64,000 bases of DNA, from positions 1,612,001-1,676,000 of the forward strand of contig NZ_CP062803.1 of the NCBI RefSeq assembly GCF_008801925.2, given 5' to 3'. The notes beneath the pieces were generated by a model. That model searched no databases, had not been told where the DNA came from, and saw only the letters and a program-made list of their open reading frames with translations. Position numbers and translations under genes: made by a program. Below are positions 9,050 to 17,445 of this stretch, piece after piece (position 1 is the stretch's first letter; each line of letters begins with the position of its first letter). This DNA comes from Cupriavidus basilensis. GTDB taxonomy: Bacteria > Pseudomonadota > Gammaproteobacteria > Burkholderiales > Burkholderiaceae.

Positions 9050-9904
9050 TCAGTGCGCAAACAGTTGCAGCAAGCCATCCAGCCCAACGTGGTTGAACGC
9101 CACGCTGGCCTGCGCACGCACCACCGGCTTGGCCCGGAAGGCCACCGACAGACCGGCCACGGCCATCATCTTCAGGTCGTTGGAGCCATCGCCCATGACG
9201 ATGGCCTGGGACGGGTCCGCGCCGATCTGCGCACACACTTCCTGTACCGTGCGGGCCTTGACGTCGGCATTGACGATCTCGCCCAGCACCTGGCCGGTGA
9301 GCTTGCCATCGACGATCTCCAGCGTATTGGCGCGGGTTACGTCGAGCTTCAGGCGGGGCTTGAGTTTATCGGTGAAATGCACGAAACCGCCTGAAACCAG
9401 CAGGGTGCGCATGCCCAGGGCCTGCACGGTCTGCAGCATGTTCTCCGCGCCGGGCGACAGGCGCAGGCGCTCTTCATACACGCGGTCCAGCACACTGGCG
9501 TCCAGCCCCTTGAGCAGGGCCACGCGGCGGCGCAGGCTTTCGTTGAAATCAGTGATCTCGCCGCGCATGGCGGCCTCGGTAATCGCCGAAACCTCCGCCT
9601 TGAGGCCGCAGAAGTCTGCGATCTCGTCGATGCACTCGATGGTGATCAGCGTGGAGTCCATATCCATCGCCACCAGCTTGAAGTCCGACAGCTTGCGGCC
9701 GGCGGGCACGATGGCCCAGTCGATGCTGCGCGGGCCGCAGTAGGCGTCCAGCGCCTCGCGCAGGGCGGGCGTCAGCGCGGCGCTGGCATCGGCGGCAGCC
9801 ACGGTCTCGGCGCGCAGCGCGAGCGTGGGAGCCTGGGCGATGGCGCGGATGGCGTCGATATCGTTGGTGGACAGCGGGGCGGGACTTTGCAGAATCAGGG
9901 ACAT
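9050..9904 (-). CDS. serB: Phosphoserine phosphatase SerB
   Basis: HAD-superfamily hydrolase that releases L-serine from O-phosphoserine in the last step of serine synthesis. From the ATG at 9904 it has 284 residues. HAD motif I is AMDMDSTL (nucleophile Asp81, acid Asp83), motif II is LLVSGGFVHF, and motifs III/IV are in VMGDGSNDLKMM. A short N-terminal region without an obvious full ACT domain precedes the catalytic domain. The open frame extends to 10048, but MSLILQSPAP is the natural N-terminus. It is convergent with metC. Confidence 0.93.
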   Translation of the reverse strand: MSLILQSPAPLSTNDIDAIRAIAQAPTLALRAETVAAADASAALTPALREALDAYCGPRSIDWAIVPAGRKLSDFKLVAMDMDSTLITIECIDEIADFCGLKAEVSAITEAAMRGEITDFNESLRRRVALLKGLDASVLDRVYEERLRLSPGAENMLQTVQALGMRTLLVSGGFVHFTDKLKPRLKLDVTRANTLEIVDGKLTGQVLGEIVNADVKARTVQEVCAQIGADPSQAIVMGDGSNDLKMMAVAGLSVAFRAKPVVRAQASVAFNHVGLDGLLQLFAH

Positions 9905-10130
9905 GGCGCGAATGCAGGGCCGGGCCGGGCGGCCGATGGCGGTAAATGCGGGATGCGAGCCGCAGCGGCGGCGAAGACCGCTATTGTATATGCCCGCGCG
10001 CATGCGGCGCAGCCGCCGCCCGATGGCGCTAGCCGCTGCACGGCGCAATCCGTGCGGGCGGATGTGTTCTATCGTGCTCGTCGAGGTCTGGGGCCGGCCC
10101 GCAGGCCAGCCCTCATCGCACTACATCGCA

Positions 10131-10427
10131 CTACGCTACTTGCCCGTTAGCCTCGCACTGCGCGGCCAGTTCGCTCAACACCAGCGTCTCATGCGCCAGC
10201 CCGGCGGCCAGCGACAGCACCCGGCTCTGGATCTCCGGGTTCAGGTCGCCGAAGACGCCGGATTCGGCGTTGTCACAGGCCAGGAAGAGCAGGGCACAGA
10301 GCTGGGCCGATTTCTCGACGGCCAGGCTCAACGGGGTTTCGCAGAGCACCCGTGAACTCAGGTGGATGTCCGCGTTGCGGTATTCGGCGGTGAGGCCGTG
10401 ACGGGTGTGTTGGCGGGGGTTATCCAT
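10131..10427 (-). CDS. Small protein of unknown function (98 aa)
   Basis: Start chosen at the ATG at 10427 because a strong AAGGAGG lies 6-12 bases upstream (10434-10440 on the plus strand). The product (MDNPRQHTRHGLTAEYRN...) is mostly helical. Its middle, a segment of Leu/Ala/Cys-rich helix around LAVEKSAQLCALLFLACDN, resembles small four-helix proteins common in Burkholderiaceae and Pseudomonas, but I cannot name the family. It stands alone between serB and the accessory block. The 262 bases upstream show no other gene. Confidence 0.6.
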   Translation of the reverse strand: MDNPRQHTRHGLTAEYRNADIHLSSRVLCETPLSLAVEKSAQLCALLFLACDNAESGVFGDLNPEIQSRVLSLAAGLAHETLVLSELAAQCEANGQVA

Positions 10428-10689
10428 TGGGCGCCTCCTTGTGCTTCGCTTGCGCTTTACGGAGGACGGTGATGGAAAGGGGTAACGCTGAGCATGCGGG
10501 TGGGAAGCCGGAATGGTCGAATGCAAAGAGGCGCATGGTGCGGTCTCCAGTCAATGAAAACGCCAGGCGGCGGCGCGGTCCGCCTTTGTTCGGGCTTCCA
10601 ATCCCGGTCGCCGTGGTTGCAGCGACGAGAGAGAGTATAGCGGGAGATGGTCGAGTGGGGCTTTGTGTAGGTGTGGTCGGTAACTGCTC

Positions 10690-11157
10690 TCAGATAGGTC
10701 GGTAGTTCATTGCGCCAAGCCGCGTGAGCCAATGAGTCAAGAAGCGGCTGAACGTCATCGCTGCTTGATATGCCGCAACCCATTCCCGCCGTTCGAGCAG
10801 CGATGAGCCAACCTGGCTAATGTAAAAACCGCTACATATGTGACAGCCACGACTCCCGCCGTAGTAGAGATCGTGCTCGTCGCAATGATGGCTTTTTTCG
10901 CCCGGCTCCCATCCCTCCTGACAGACGGCCACGTCCGCCGTAAATTGTTGGATGTCTGCGCTCAATCTCTGGGCGTGGCTAAAGGCGACAGAGGCTGAGA
11001 GCTTCAGCCATGCGTGCTCCCGGATAGCCGCCGCAAGCTGCGTTCGAAGCGCTAGTTCGGACGCGTATGGACCCTGTTCCAACAGAACATCTAGCGCCTT
11101 ACGGCGTTCTTGCTCGGTCGGCTTTGCCCAGATAACGAATCTCACCGGGTCTTCCAT
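10690..11157 (-). CDS. Hypothetical protein with a Cys/His cluster (155 aa)
   Basis: No family recognised. The ATG at 11157 is preceded by AGAGGTG. The N-terminal 80 residues look helical and charged (WAKPTEQERRKALDVLLEQ, LRTQLAAAIREHAWLKLSASVAF). Residues about 93-125 contain a possible metal site (CQEGW, HHCDEHDLYYGG, CHICSGFYI). The C-terminus is aromatic (FLTHWLTRLGAMNY). The start lies inside the end of the next upstream small ORF (16-base overlap), so the two are probably translationally coupled. Base composition looks less GC-rich than the flanking core genes. Confidence 0.55.
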   Translation of the reverse strand: MEDPVRFVIWAKPTEQERRKALDVLLEQGPYASELALRTQLAAAIREHAWLKLSASVAFSHAQRLSADIQQFTADVAVCQEGWEPGEKSHHCDEHDLYYGGSRGCHICSGFYISQVGSSLLERREWVAAYQAAMTFSRFLTHWLTRLGAMNYRPI

Positions 11158-11390
11158 CGAGGCACCTCTAGGGTTTCGAGACAGCGCATACAAGCTGGGC
11201 CACGGGCATAACCACGTTGCAGTTGGATGACCGCTAGTGGCTGGCAGGCGCACTGCGTGAGCCAGGTCGTCAGCGGCTCTTCCCGACCGAGGCCGATTGC
11301 CCAGGCCGGCTGGGAAATCCGAGGTGACGGGCGGAACCCGACACATTTGCGCCATTTGCGTTTTCGCCGCCTCAACGGCGGTCCGGACAC
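11142..11390 (-). CDS. Possible small zinc-ribbon-like protein (82 aa)
   Basis: An ORF from GTG 11390 encodes 82 residues. It has a very basic start (RRRKRKWRK) followed by four cysteines in CxC...CxxC spacing (TQCACQPLA, PACMRCLE), which would suit a zinc ribbon. It ends 16 bases inside the start of the downstream gene and begins 7 bases after the end of the next ORF upstream. The compact spacing supports reality; the absence of a clear ribosome-binding site argues against it. Confidence 0.3.
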   Translation of the reverse strand: MSGPPLRRRKRKWRKCVGFRPSPRISQPAWAIGLGREEPLTTWLTQCACQPLAVIQLQRGYARGPACMRCLETLEVPRWKTR

Positions 11391-11397
11391 GCTTGTC

Positions 11398-11607
11398 TTA
11401 GACGCGATACCCGTAGATCGTGCCGTCGGCTTCGCGCGCATTATCCAGCGGGTCGCCCGCTAGTTCGCTGGGGGTAATGCCGTTCGGCTGAACTGCGCAG
11501 ACGGGCGGCCGGCCGGCGTGGATATTGACCGTAGCCAAGGGACGGGTGACGGCGGAGGCGAAAGCGGCCGTTGTGACCGCCAGTACTAGCATGCGTGTAC
11601 GGATCAT
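11398..11607 (-). CDS. Possible small exported peptide (69 aa)
   Basis: The ATG at 11607 opens 69 residues starting MIRTRMLVLAVTTAAFASAV, a short Sec-type signal sequence with basic n-region and hydrophobic core. A tail of about 48 residues with one Cys follows. No family recognised. It would be the first gene of a tight three-gene minus-strand set reaching 10690. Coding status rests on the signal sequence and gene packing only. Confidence 0.35.
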   Translation of the reverse strand: MIRTRMLVLAVTTAAFASAVTRPLATVNIHAGRPPVCAVQPNGITPSELAGDPLDNAREADGTIYGYRV

Positions 11608-11665
11608 TCTGGAATGCCCTGTTTGGGTGGGGAACTTGCAAGAGACTTTGGATGGAGGGCCTCTT

Positions 11666-11861
11666 TCAGACCGTCATCGCGGGCCGTGTGAATTCCGCTG
11701 CGTGCGCCTTCACGAACTCGCGCATCCTCTCGTCGCACCATGGCGCGCACCTTATGGCCCCGGGCCAGCAGCATCTCGGTGACGCTGCGCCCGATTGCGC
11801 CGACCGTGCCCGCGGCGCCGGTCACGAGGATGGGGGAATCGTGTCCTGAATGGGTGGTCAT
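11666..11861 (-). pseudogene. NmrA-like NAD(P)H-binding protein, internally deleted remnant
   Basis: The ATG at 11861 begins with a classical Rossmann N-terminus (SPILVTGAAGTVGAIGRSV, HKVRAMVRREDARV) and then homology stops. In another frame the same stretch reads ERMREFVKAHAAEFTRPAMTV and stop (11666-11668), which looks like the C-terminal tail of the same kind of protein. Most of the gene has therefore been deleted, joining the two ends out of frame at about 11740. It diverges from the LysR gene at 11988, the normal arrangement for a LysR-controlled NmrA-type oxidoreductase. Confidence 0.6.
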
Positions 11862-11987
11862 GACTTTTTCTTGGGAATCAGATTGTGATGAAGGGGATGG
11901 GGTGGGGTTGCGAGTGGGATGGCGGCTAGTCTGGAGCTGCCGGACCCACTTGACCAGTGCAATGTTCTGAAGTCAATATTGCACGGT

Positions 11988-12926
11988 ATGAAAACATACG
12001 ACCTGAACCTCCTGCGCACCCTTGACGCATTGCTGGCCGCCGGCAGCGTCACCGGTGCCGCCGAGCGGCTCCACCTGAGCGTGCCGGCCACCAGCCACGC
12101 GCTCGCGCGCCTGCGCGAACTCACCGGCGATCCGCTCCTTGTGCGCGCTGGCCGGCGCCTGGTGCCTACGCCGCGCGCGCTGGCGCTGCGCGAACCAGTG
12201 GCGCAGTGGATTGCGCAGGCTGCAGCGCTGGTCAAGCCTCCACGCGTGGACGACTTGGCAGGCACTGAAAGGAGCTTCGTCGTACGTGCGCCGGACGGCT
12301 TCGCAATTGCGTTCGGCGGTGCCCTCGGCGCCGCGCTGGCAGTAGACATGCCGCGCGCCCAGCTTCGCTTTGTGACCGAGACACAAGACGACGACGGCGC
12401 GCTGCGCGACGGTCGCGTCGATCTCGACATCGGGACGTTCAGGCCGCACGAACCAGAGATCGAGGTCGCCGAGTTGTTCCCCCAGGCTTTGATCGCAGTC
12501 GTGCGCGCCGGTCATCCCTTCGCCGCCCGCCCCGCGACCGCGCGTCGCTACGCAGCACAGTTGCACATTGACGTGCAGCGACGTCCTGGTGCGCCGTCGG
12601 CAGTCGACGAGGCGCTAGCCACGCACGGGTTGGCGCGGCGCGTCGTGCTCACCGTGGCACACGCCAGCGCGGCTCCTGTGATCGCCGCGCGCGGCGACTT
12701 CGTCGCTACTCTCAGCGAGCGACAGGGGCGGGCGATGGCGCCCGGCCTAGGCCTTGTGGTGGTGCCTCTGCCGTTCCTGCCGCGTGGCGAGACCGTGGTC
12801 ATGGCTTGGCATCCGCGTCACTCGGCCGACCCGGCGCACGCTTGGCTGAGGCAGCAGGTACCGGCCGCGATCGCCGCAGCCAGTACCGCCCAAGGCTATC
12901 GGAGAGTCTCGACCCCTCCGTCTTGA
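11988..12926 (+). CDS. LysR-family transcriptional regulator
   Basis: 312 residues from the ATG at 11988 (MKTYDLNLLRTLDALL). The N-terminal winged helix-turn-helix includes AGSVTGAAERLHLSVPATSHALARLREL (residues 18-45), and the rest is a LysR substrate-binding fold of the NodD/YbhD-like subgroup (LDIGTFRPHEPEIEVAELFPQ). Upstream in-frame residues before MKTYD are rejected because the family begins here. It diverges from the NmrA-like remnant, so its natural target is probably lost. Confidence 0.88.
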   Translation: MKTYDLNLLRTLDALLAAGSVTGAAERLHLSVPATSHALARLRELTGDPLLVRAGRRLVPTPRALALREPVAQWIAQAAALVKPPRVDDLAGTERSFVVRAPDGFAIAFGGALGAALAVDMPRAQLRFVTETQDDDGALRDGRVDLDIGTFRPHEPEIEVAELFPQALIAVVRAGHPFAARPATARRYAAQLHIDVQRRPGAPSAVDEALATHGLARRVVLTVAHASAAPVIAARGDFVATLSERQGRAMAPGLGLVVVPLPFLPRGETVVMAWHPRHSADPAHAWLRQQVPAAIAAASTAQGYRRVSTPPS

Positions 12927-13316
12927 GTACATGCGCAGGCGGCGCGGCTGAGCTTACCCATCAAAAGTGCCGAAGATGCGTTTGTTGCCGCCGGAGACGA
13001 CGGTTCGTCAGGGTGGCTGACGCCGACATTCGAACGATCGAGTGATCGGAGGTCAGTGGCGCCTCATGCCTGATTCGAGAGACGTTTCCACACACCCTCG
13101 ACCCGAAGCGGCCTGCCAGCTGATGTATCGAAATGCCAGAGTGTTACTCAAAAACCGCCCTTGCAGGAGGGCGCCCGTGGAGATCAGGCCGTCAGGAGCG
13201 CGTTGTCAGTCGTGGCGGATCGGGGGCGGGCTTTCTGCCCCCGAATCGATCTAAAATCTCGAGCCTGCAGCGCGGGCAGCGAGGTCATGAAATCACGAGT
13301 GGGCTGTGCACAAGTC
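12927..13316. other. Gene-free stretch with a stem-loop
   Basis: I see no convincing gene. A perfect 8-base-pair stem (TCGGGGGC at 13220-13227, GCCCCCGA at 13237-13244) lies between the LysR gene and the convergent SDR operon and may terminate transcription, although it lacks a T tract. Short open frames here have no ribosome-binding site or recognisable motif. Confidence 0.4.
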
Positions 13317-14066
13317 TCACGCAGCAGTGCGTCCCCCGTTGACCCGAAGCACTTCTCCGGTCATAAAACTCGCTTTATCCGACGCCACAAAAACGATGGC
13401 ATCTGCAATCTCCTCGGGCGTTCCCGCACGTTTAAGTGGCACGGTGGCGAGCATCGCGGCCTTGCCCGATTCGGAACCCGTTATGCGGTCAAGCATTTCG
13501 GTCTGTATGGGCCCCGGAGCCACCGCGTTGACTCGAATATTGTGCGCCGCCGTCTCGAGTGCGGCGGATTTCGTCAGGCCCTCGACCGCATGCTTGCTGG
13601 CGACATAAAGTGCGTTACGGGGGGCGCCGCGAATACCCATCGTTGACGATATATTGACAATGCTTCCACTGCCCTGGGCCGTCATCACGCGGATTTCGTG
13701 CTTGAGCGCCAGCCACGTGCCGAGAACATTCGTATCGAAAACGAACGCATATTGATCGACGTTCTGCTCGACGATCGGTGCCGGGTCGCCCTCGTAACCG
13801 GCGCTGTTCACCGCAATATCCAGACGACCAAAACGGGAAATGACGCGGTCGACCAAGCCTTGGACCTGGTCCTCGAAACGCACGTCTGCCTGCACAAATT
13901 CCACATCGGCACCAGACGAACGCAGTTGCTCTGCGAACTTCCTGCCTTCTTCGAGCCGACGGCCCGAAATCACGAGCCGCGCTTTCTCTTTAGCGAAGGC
14001 AATTGCTGTCGCGCGACCAATTCCAGAAAGCGCTCCCGTCACAAGTACTACTGGCGAATGACTCAT
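13317..14066 (-). CDS. SDR-family oxidoreductase
   Basis: Short-chain dehydrogenase/reductase of 249 residues, NAD(P)-dependent, substrate unknown. It has the TGALSGIG cofactor motif, NSAG in place of NNAG, catalytic Ser in NISSTMG, the YVASK Tyr/Lys pair and the PGPIQTEM segment. AAGGAG sits 8-9 bases before the ATG at 14066. It is the last gene of a minus-strand set starting near 18282, with a gap of 90 bases from the second SDR. Confidence 0.9.
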   Translation of the reverse strand: MSHSPVVLVTGALSGIGRATAIAFAKEKARLVISGRRLEEGRKFAEQLRSSGADVEFVQADVRFEDQVQGLVDRVISRFGRLDIAVNSAGYEGDPAPIVEQNVDQYAFVFDTNVLGTWLALKHEIRVMTAQGSGSIVNISSTMGIRGAPRNALYVASKHAVEGLTKSAALETAAHNIRVNAVAPGPIQTEMLDRITGSESGKAAMLATVPLKRAGTPEEIADAIVFVASDKASFMTGEVLRVNGGRTAA

Positions 14067-14156
14067 GTTCAGACTCCTTCGGTAACCCGTTACGAAAAAA
14101 ATCAAAGTTATCCGAGCCACGAAACGCGACCATCGCGTCACATGGCTCGTATTGCG

Positions 14157-14915
14157 TTACGCGCTGTAGCCCCCGTCAACGGGAATGATTGCGCCGGTAA
14201 TGAAGCTCGCCGCCGGGCTGGCGACGAAGGCGACCACGGAAGCGATCTCTTCCGGCCGGCCAAAGCGTCCAAGCGCAGTGGCGGCTGCCTGCGCCTCGGC
14301 AAAGGGACTGTTGTCAGGATTCATCTCGGTATTCGTCGAACCGGTTCCGATAACGTTCACGGTAATGCCCTTCGGGCCCAGATCCCGCGCAGCACCTTTG
14401 CTGTAGCCCTCAATCGCGCGCTTTGTTGCGCTGTAATCAGCAAGGCCCGGCCAGGTCGATCGCCACGCGAGGGCCGACGAAATCGAGATAATCCTGCCGC
14501 CGCTATCCATTACCCGCGATGCTTCCCGAATTGCGGTTACCACGGCTTCGTAATTGATCTTCTGTTGTCGCTCAAAGCCCGATGTGTCGGTGGTCTCGGC
14601 CACCGTGCCCGTCACGAAAACGGCGGCGTTGTTGACCAGAATGTCGATCCGTCCCAACCGCTCGACAACGTCCGCAAGCAATGCTTTAACCGCCGTTGCG
14701 TCCGCCTGGTCGGCCTTCAGGGCAATAGCCTTGCCACCGGACGCTTCGATCGTTGCAATGACCTCTCTGGCCGCGGTCTCGCTGCTGGAATAACTTAGCG
14801 CTACGGTCGCGCCTTCCGCAGCGAGCTGGATGGCGGTTGCGGCGCCGATACCGCGTGAGCCGCCCGTCACAAGAGCGATCTTTCCTTGAAGCGTATTTGC
14901 CATGATGCTGTCCAT
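14157..14915 (-). CDS. SDR-family oxidoreductase
   Basis: A classical 3-oxoacyl-ACP-reductase-like SDR of 252 residues: TGGSRGIG cofactor motif, NNAAVF, Ser in ISISSALA, YSATK active-site pair, GTGSTNTEM after strand 6 and the IPVDGGYSA C-terminus. Start is ambiguous between the ATG at 14915 (MDSIMANTL) and that at 14903 (MANTLQGK); neither has a strong ribosome-binding site. The substrate is unknown. It lies between a second SDR and a quinone-reductase-like gene in the same orientation, which suggests one catabolic or detoxification operon. Confidence 0.88.
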   Translation of the reverse strand: MDSIMANTLQGKIALVTGGSRGIGAATAIQLAAEGATVALSYSSSETAAREVIATIEASGGKAIALKADQADATAVKALLADVVERLGRIDILVNNAAVFVTGTVAETTDTSGFERQQKINYEAVVTAIREASRVMDSGGRIISISSALAWRSTWPGLADYSATKRAIEGYSKGAARDLGPKGITVNVIGTGSTNTEMNPDNSPFAEAQAAATALGRFGRPEEIASVVAFVASPAASFITGAIIPVDGGYSA

Positions 14916-15025
14916 TGAGTAGAGGGTGAGTCACGCGCATATCAAGCGCCCGATGCTTTGCAAACGCTGCAAAGACGAGTTGAAAAAGCGTTGCGCGGAA
15001 GTTCGCTGCGGACGACTGCCGCAAA

Positions 15026-16015
15026 TTACAGCGTGATTACGATTCTGCCGAGATGCTGGTTCTTCTCCAGCTCGCGATGCGCTTCGACGATTTGTTCGAA
15101 GGGGAAGTACTTCGAGATGGTTGCCTTCAGCTTGCCCGCTTCGAGATTTTCATAAACGAATCTGGCTACCTTGGCCCGACGGGCCGGGGTGGTCGTAATC
15201 GAGAACAGGTTATAGCCCCGGATCACGACCTCCTTTGCGAGCGTCCGGAGCATCGGGAGCGGTGTCACTTCGTCGCTCAATGCGCCATAGATCATGACCG
15301 TGCCGCCCGGCGCCAGGGCGTCGACAAGCTTGGGGAAAGCGGGACCATCGACCGGGTCGAACGCGACGGTTGCACCCGCGCCTTGGGTTATCCGTTCGAC
15401 CTCGACCACCAGATCCTCGTCGTCGGTGACGACGACATGGTCCGCACCGGCCGCTCTGATTGGCGCGACCTTTTCCCTGGTGCGCGTCGTTGCGATGACC
15501 TTCGCCCCTGCAAGCTTCGCAACCTGGATCGCACCGATGCCCACGCTGCTCGAACCGGCAGTGATGATCACCGTATCGCTATGCGTCACGATGCCGCTTT
15601 CGATGAACGCTCCCCACGGCGTGATGAAGGGATTCCAGATTGAAACCGCTTCTTCGAACGAGATTGACGATGGCTTCTTCACCGCGGCACTTGCTGGCGC
15701 CAACACATGGTCGCCATACAGGCCGTAATCGTTCATGGAGAAGGCCGGCATGGTGGAAACTTCATCGCCCACCGCGAGGTGCGTGACGTTTTCTCCGACG
15801 GCCTCGACAACGCCTGCGGACTCATAGCCCAGCCGGCCGGGAAGATTGACCGGTTCAACATAGACGCCGGTGCGCCACATCGATTCCGCGCGGTTCAAGC
15901 CGATCGCCTTGACGGCGATGCGAATCTCATCCGGTCCCGGTTCCGGCAATGCGACGTCCTCGATCTTCAGGACATCGGGTGCGCCATATTCAGCAAATGT
16001 GACGATACGTGCCAT
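15026..16015 (-). CDS. Zinc-independent alcohol dehydrogenase / quinone oxidoreductase family protein
   Basis: MDR-superfamily NADPH-dependent reductase of 329 residues (MARIVTFAEYGAPDVLKIEDV). The N-terminal GroES-like domain carries GLNRAESMWRTGVY and GYESAGVVEAVG. The Rossmann domain has ITAGSSSVGIGAIQVAKLAGA (about 145-165). Structural-zinc cysteines are absent, as expected for the quinone reductase branch. An AGGA ribosome-binding site precedes the ATG at 16015, so the extra N-terminal MHFPIKDFT is not used. It starts 27 bases after the upstream LLM monooxygenase gene, indicating co-transcription. Confidence 0.9.
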   Translation of the reverse strand: MARIVTFAEYGAPDVLKIEDVALPEPGPDEIRIAVKAIGLNRAESMWRTGVYVEPVNLPGRLGYESAGVVEAVGENVTHLAVGDEVSTMPAFSMNDYGLYGDHVLAPASAAVKKPSSISFEEAVSIWNPFITPWGAFIESGIVTHSDTVIITAGSSSVGIGAIQVAKLAGAKVIATTRTREKVAPIRAAGADHVVVTDDEDLVVEVERITQGAGATVAFDPVDGPAFPKLVDALAPGGTVMIYGALSDEVTPLPMLRTLAKEVVIRGYNLFSITTTPARRAKVARFVYENLEAGKLKATISKYFPFEQIVEAHRELEKNQHLGRIVITL

Positions 16016-16042
16016 GGTGAAATCCTTTATCGGAAAATGCAA

Positions 16043-17389
16043 TCAGGCGGCCGCGCTGGGCTCGCGCGGAAAGAAACGGTTGGATGGCCGTGGAAGGCCG
16101 AGATGCTCGCGCAATGTGCGCCCTTCATATTCGCGTCTGAACAAACCGCGCTGCTGGAGCTCCGGGACGAGCTTGTCGACCACCTCGTCGAGGCCGCCTG
16201 GAATCCAGGGAAACATGACGTTGAAGCCATCGGCGGCTTCAGTCTCCAACCACTCCTGCATCTCGTCGGCGATCGATGTTGCGGTGCCGACGAAGGCGAA
16301 GCCCGAATAGCTGCCGGCGGCTCGCGCCAGTTCCCGGATCGTCAGACCCTTCTCCCGCGCGAGATTGACCATGCGCTCGCGCTGCGAGCGGCCAGCTTCA
16401 GTCTCCGGGATCTCCGGTAGTGGTCCATCGGGATCATGGCCAGAGACGTCGAATCCGAGCATCGCGTTCAGAGAGCCGATGCCACTGTCGTAGTGGATGA
16501 GGCTGTCGAGCGTCGCGCGGCGCTCGAGCGCCTCATCCTTGCTGTCGGCCACGACCACGAACGCGCCTGGCAGGTAACGCAGCGCGTCGGGGGCGCGCCC
16601 GATCGCTGCCATGCGGGTACGCACATCGGCGTTGAAGCTGCGTGCGGCCTCTATCGTCGGCGGGGCGCCGAAAATGACCTCGGCGGTTTCCGCCGCGAAC
16701 TGCCGCCCTGCCGGCGACGCACCGGCCTGCACGATCACAGGCCAGCCCTGCGGAGGCCGTGCGATGTTGAGCGGGCCGCGCACTTTCAGCGAGGGGCCCG
16801 TGTGACTGATCGCATGAATTCGTGCGGGATCGACGAAGACCCCGCTTTCGGTGTTCCTGACGAAGGCGTCATCGGCGAAGCTGTCCCATAGACCGGTGAC
16901 GACATCGACAAACTCCCGTGCAAGCTCGTAGCGATCGTCATGCCCCATCTGGGACTCGTAGCCGAAGTTGAGGGCCGCGTCGGGGTTCGCCGTTGTCACC
17001 ACGTTCCAGCCGGCCCGACCGCCGCTGATGTGGTCCAGCGACGCAAACCGCCTGGCAATGTGGTACGGCGCATCGAAGGTTGTCGAGGCTGTTGCGATCA
17101 GCCCGATCCGCTCGGTCACCGCCGACAGCGCCGAGAGCAGCGTGAAAGGTTCGAATGACGTCACCGTGTGGCTCCTCATCAGCGCCGCCGTCGGCATGTT
17201 CAATAACGCCAGATGGTCGGCCATGAAGAAGGCATCGAACTTCGCCTCTTCCAGTCGCCGGATCGAGCGACGCATCTGGTCGAGGCTGAAATTCGCATGC
17301 GGATCGGCGCCCGGATAGCGCCATGCACCCGTGTGGATGGCCGCCGGCCGCATGAATGCGCCGAGGTGGAGTTGGCGATGTCTGGTCAT
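16043..17389 (-). CDS. LLM-class FMN-dependent monooxygenase (NtaA/SnaA/DszA type)
   Basis: Flavin-dependent two-component monooxygenase of 448 residues that would use FMNH2 from a separate reductase. Family signatures are the N-terminal HTGAWRYPGADPHANFSL, the DHLALL segment, TASTTFDAPYHIARRFASLDHISGGRAGWNVVT split over about 100-130, and VIVQAGASPAGRQFAAE. GGAG lies 9 bases before the ATG at 17389. Relatives act on chelators, sulfur heterocycles or sulfones; the substrate here is unknown. No flavin reductase is adjacent, so it may be supplied from elsewhere. The gene sits between a hydrolase and a quinone reductase. Confidence 0.9.
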   Translation of the reverse strand: MTRHRQLHLGAFMRPAAIHTGAWRYPGADPHANFSLDQMRRSIRRLEEAKFDAFFMADHLALLNMPTAALMRSHTVTSFEPFTLLSALSAVTERIGLIATASTTFDAPYHIARRFASLDHISGGRAGWNVVTTANPDAALNFGYESQMGHDDRYELAREFVDVVTGLWDSFADDAFVRNTESGVFVDPARIHAISHTGPSLKVRGPLNIARPPQGWPVIVQAGASPAGRQFAAETAEVIFGAPPTIEAARSFNADVRTRMAAIGRAPDALRYLPGAFVVVADSKDEALERRATLDSLIHYDSGIGSLNAMLGFDVSGHDPDGPLPEIPETEAGRSQRERMVNLAREKGLTIRELARAAGSYSGFAFVGTATSIADEMQEWLETEAADGFNVMFPWIPGGLDEVVDKLVPELQQRGLFRREYEGRTLREHLGLPRPSNRFFPREPSAAA

Positions 17390-17445
17390 CTGGTGCTCCG
17401 TCGCGTCAGGTGCCGCCGGCTCGATTGACGAGTCAGCGGCGGGCT

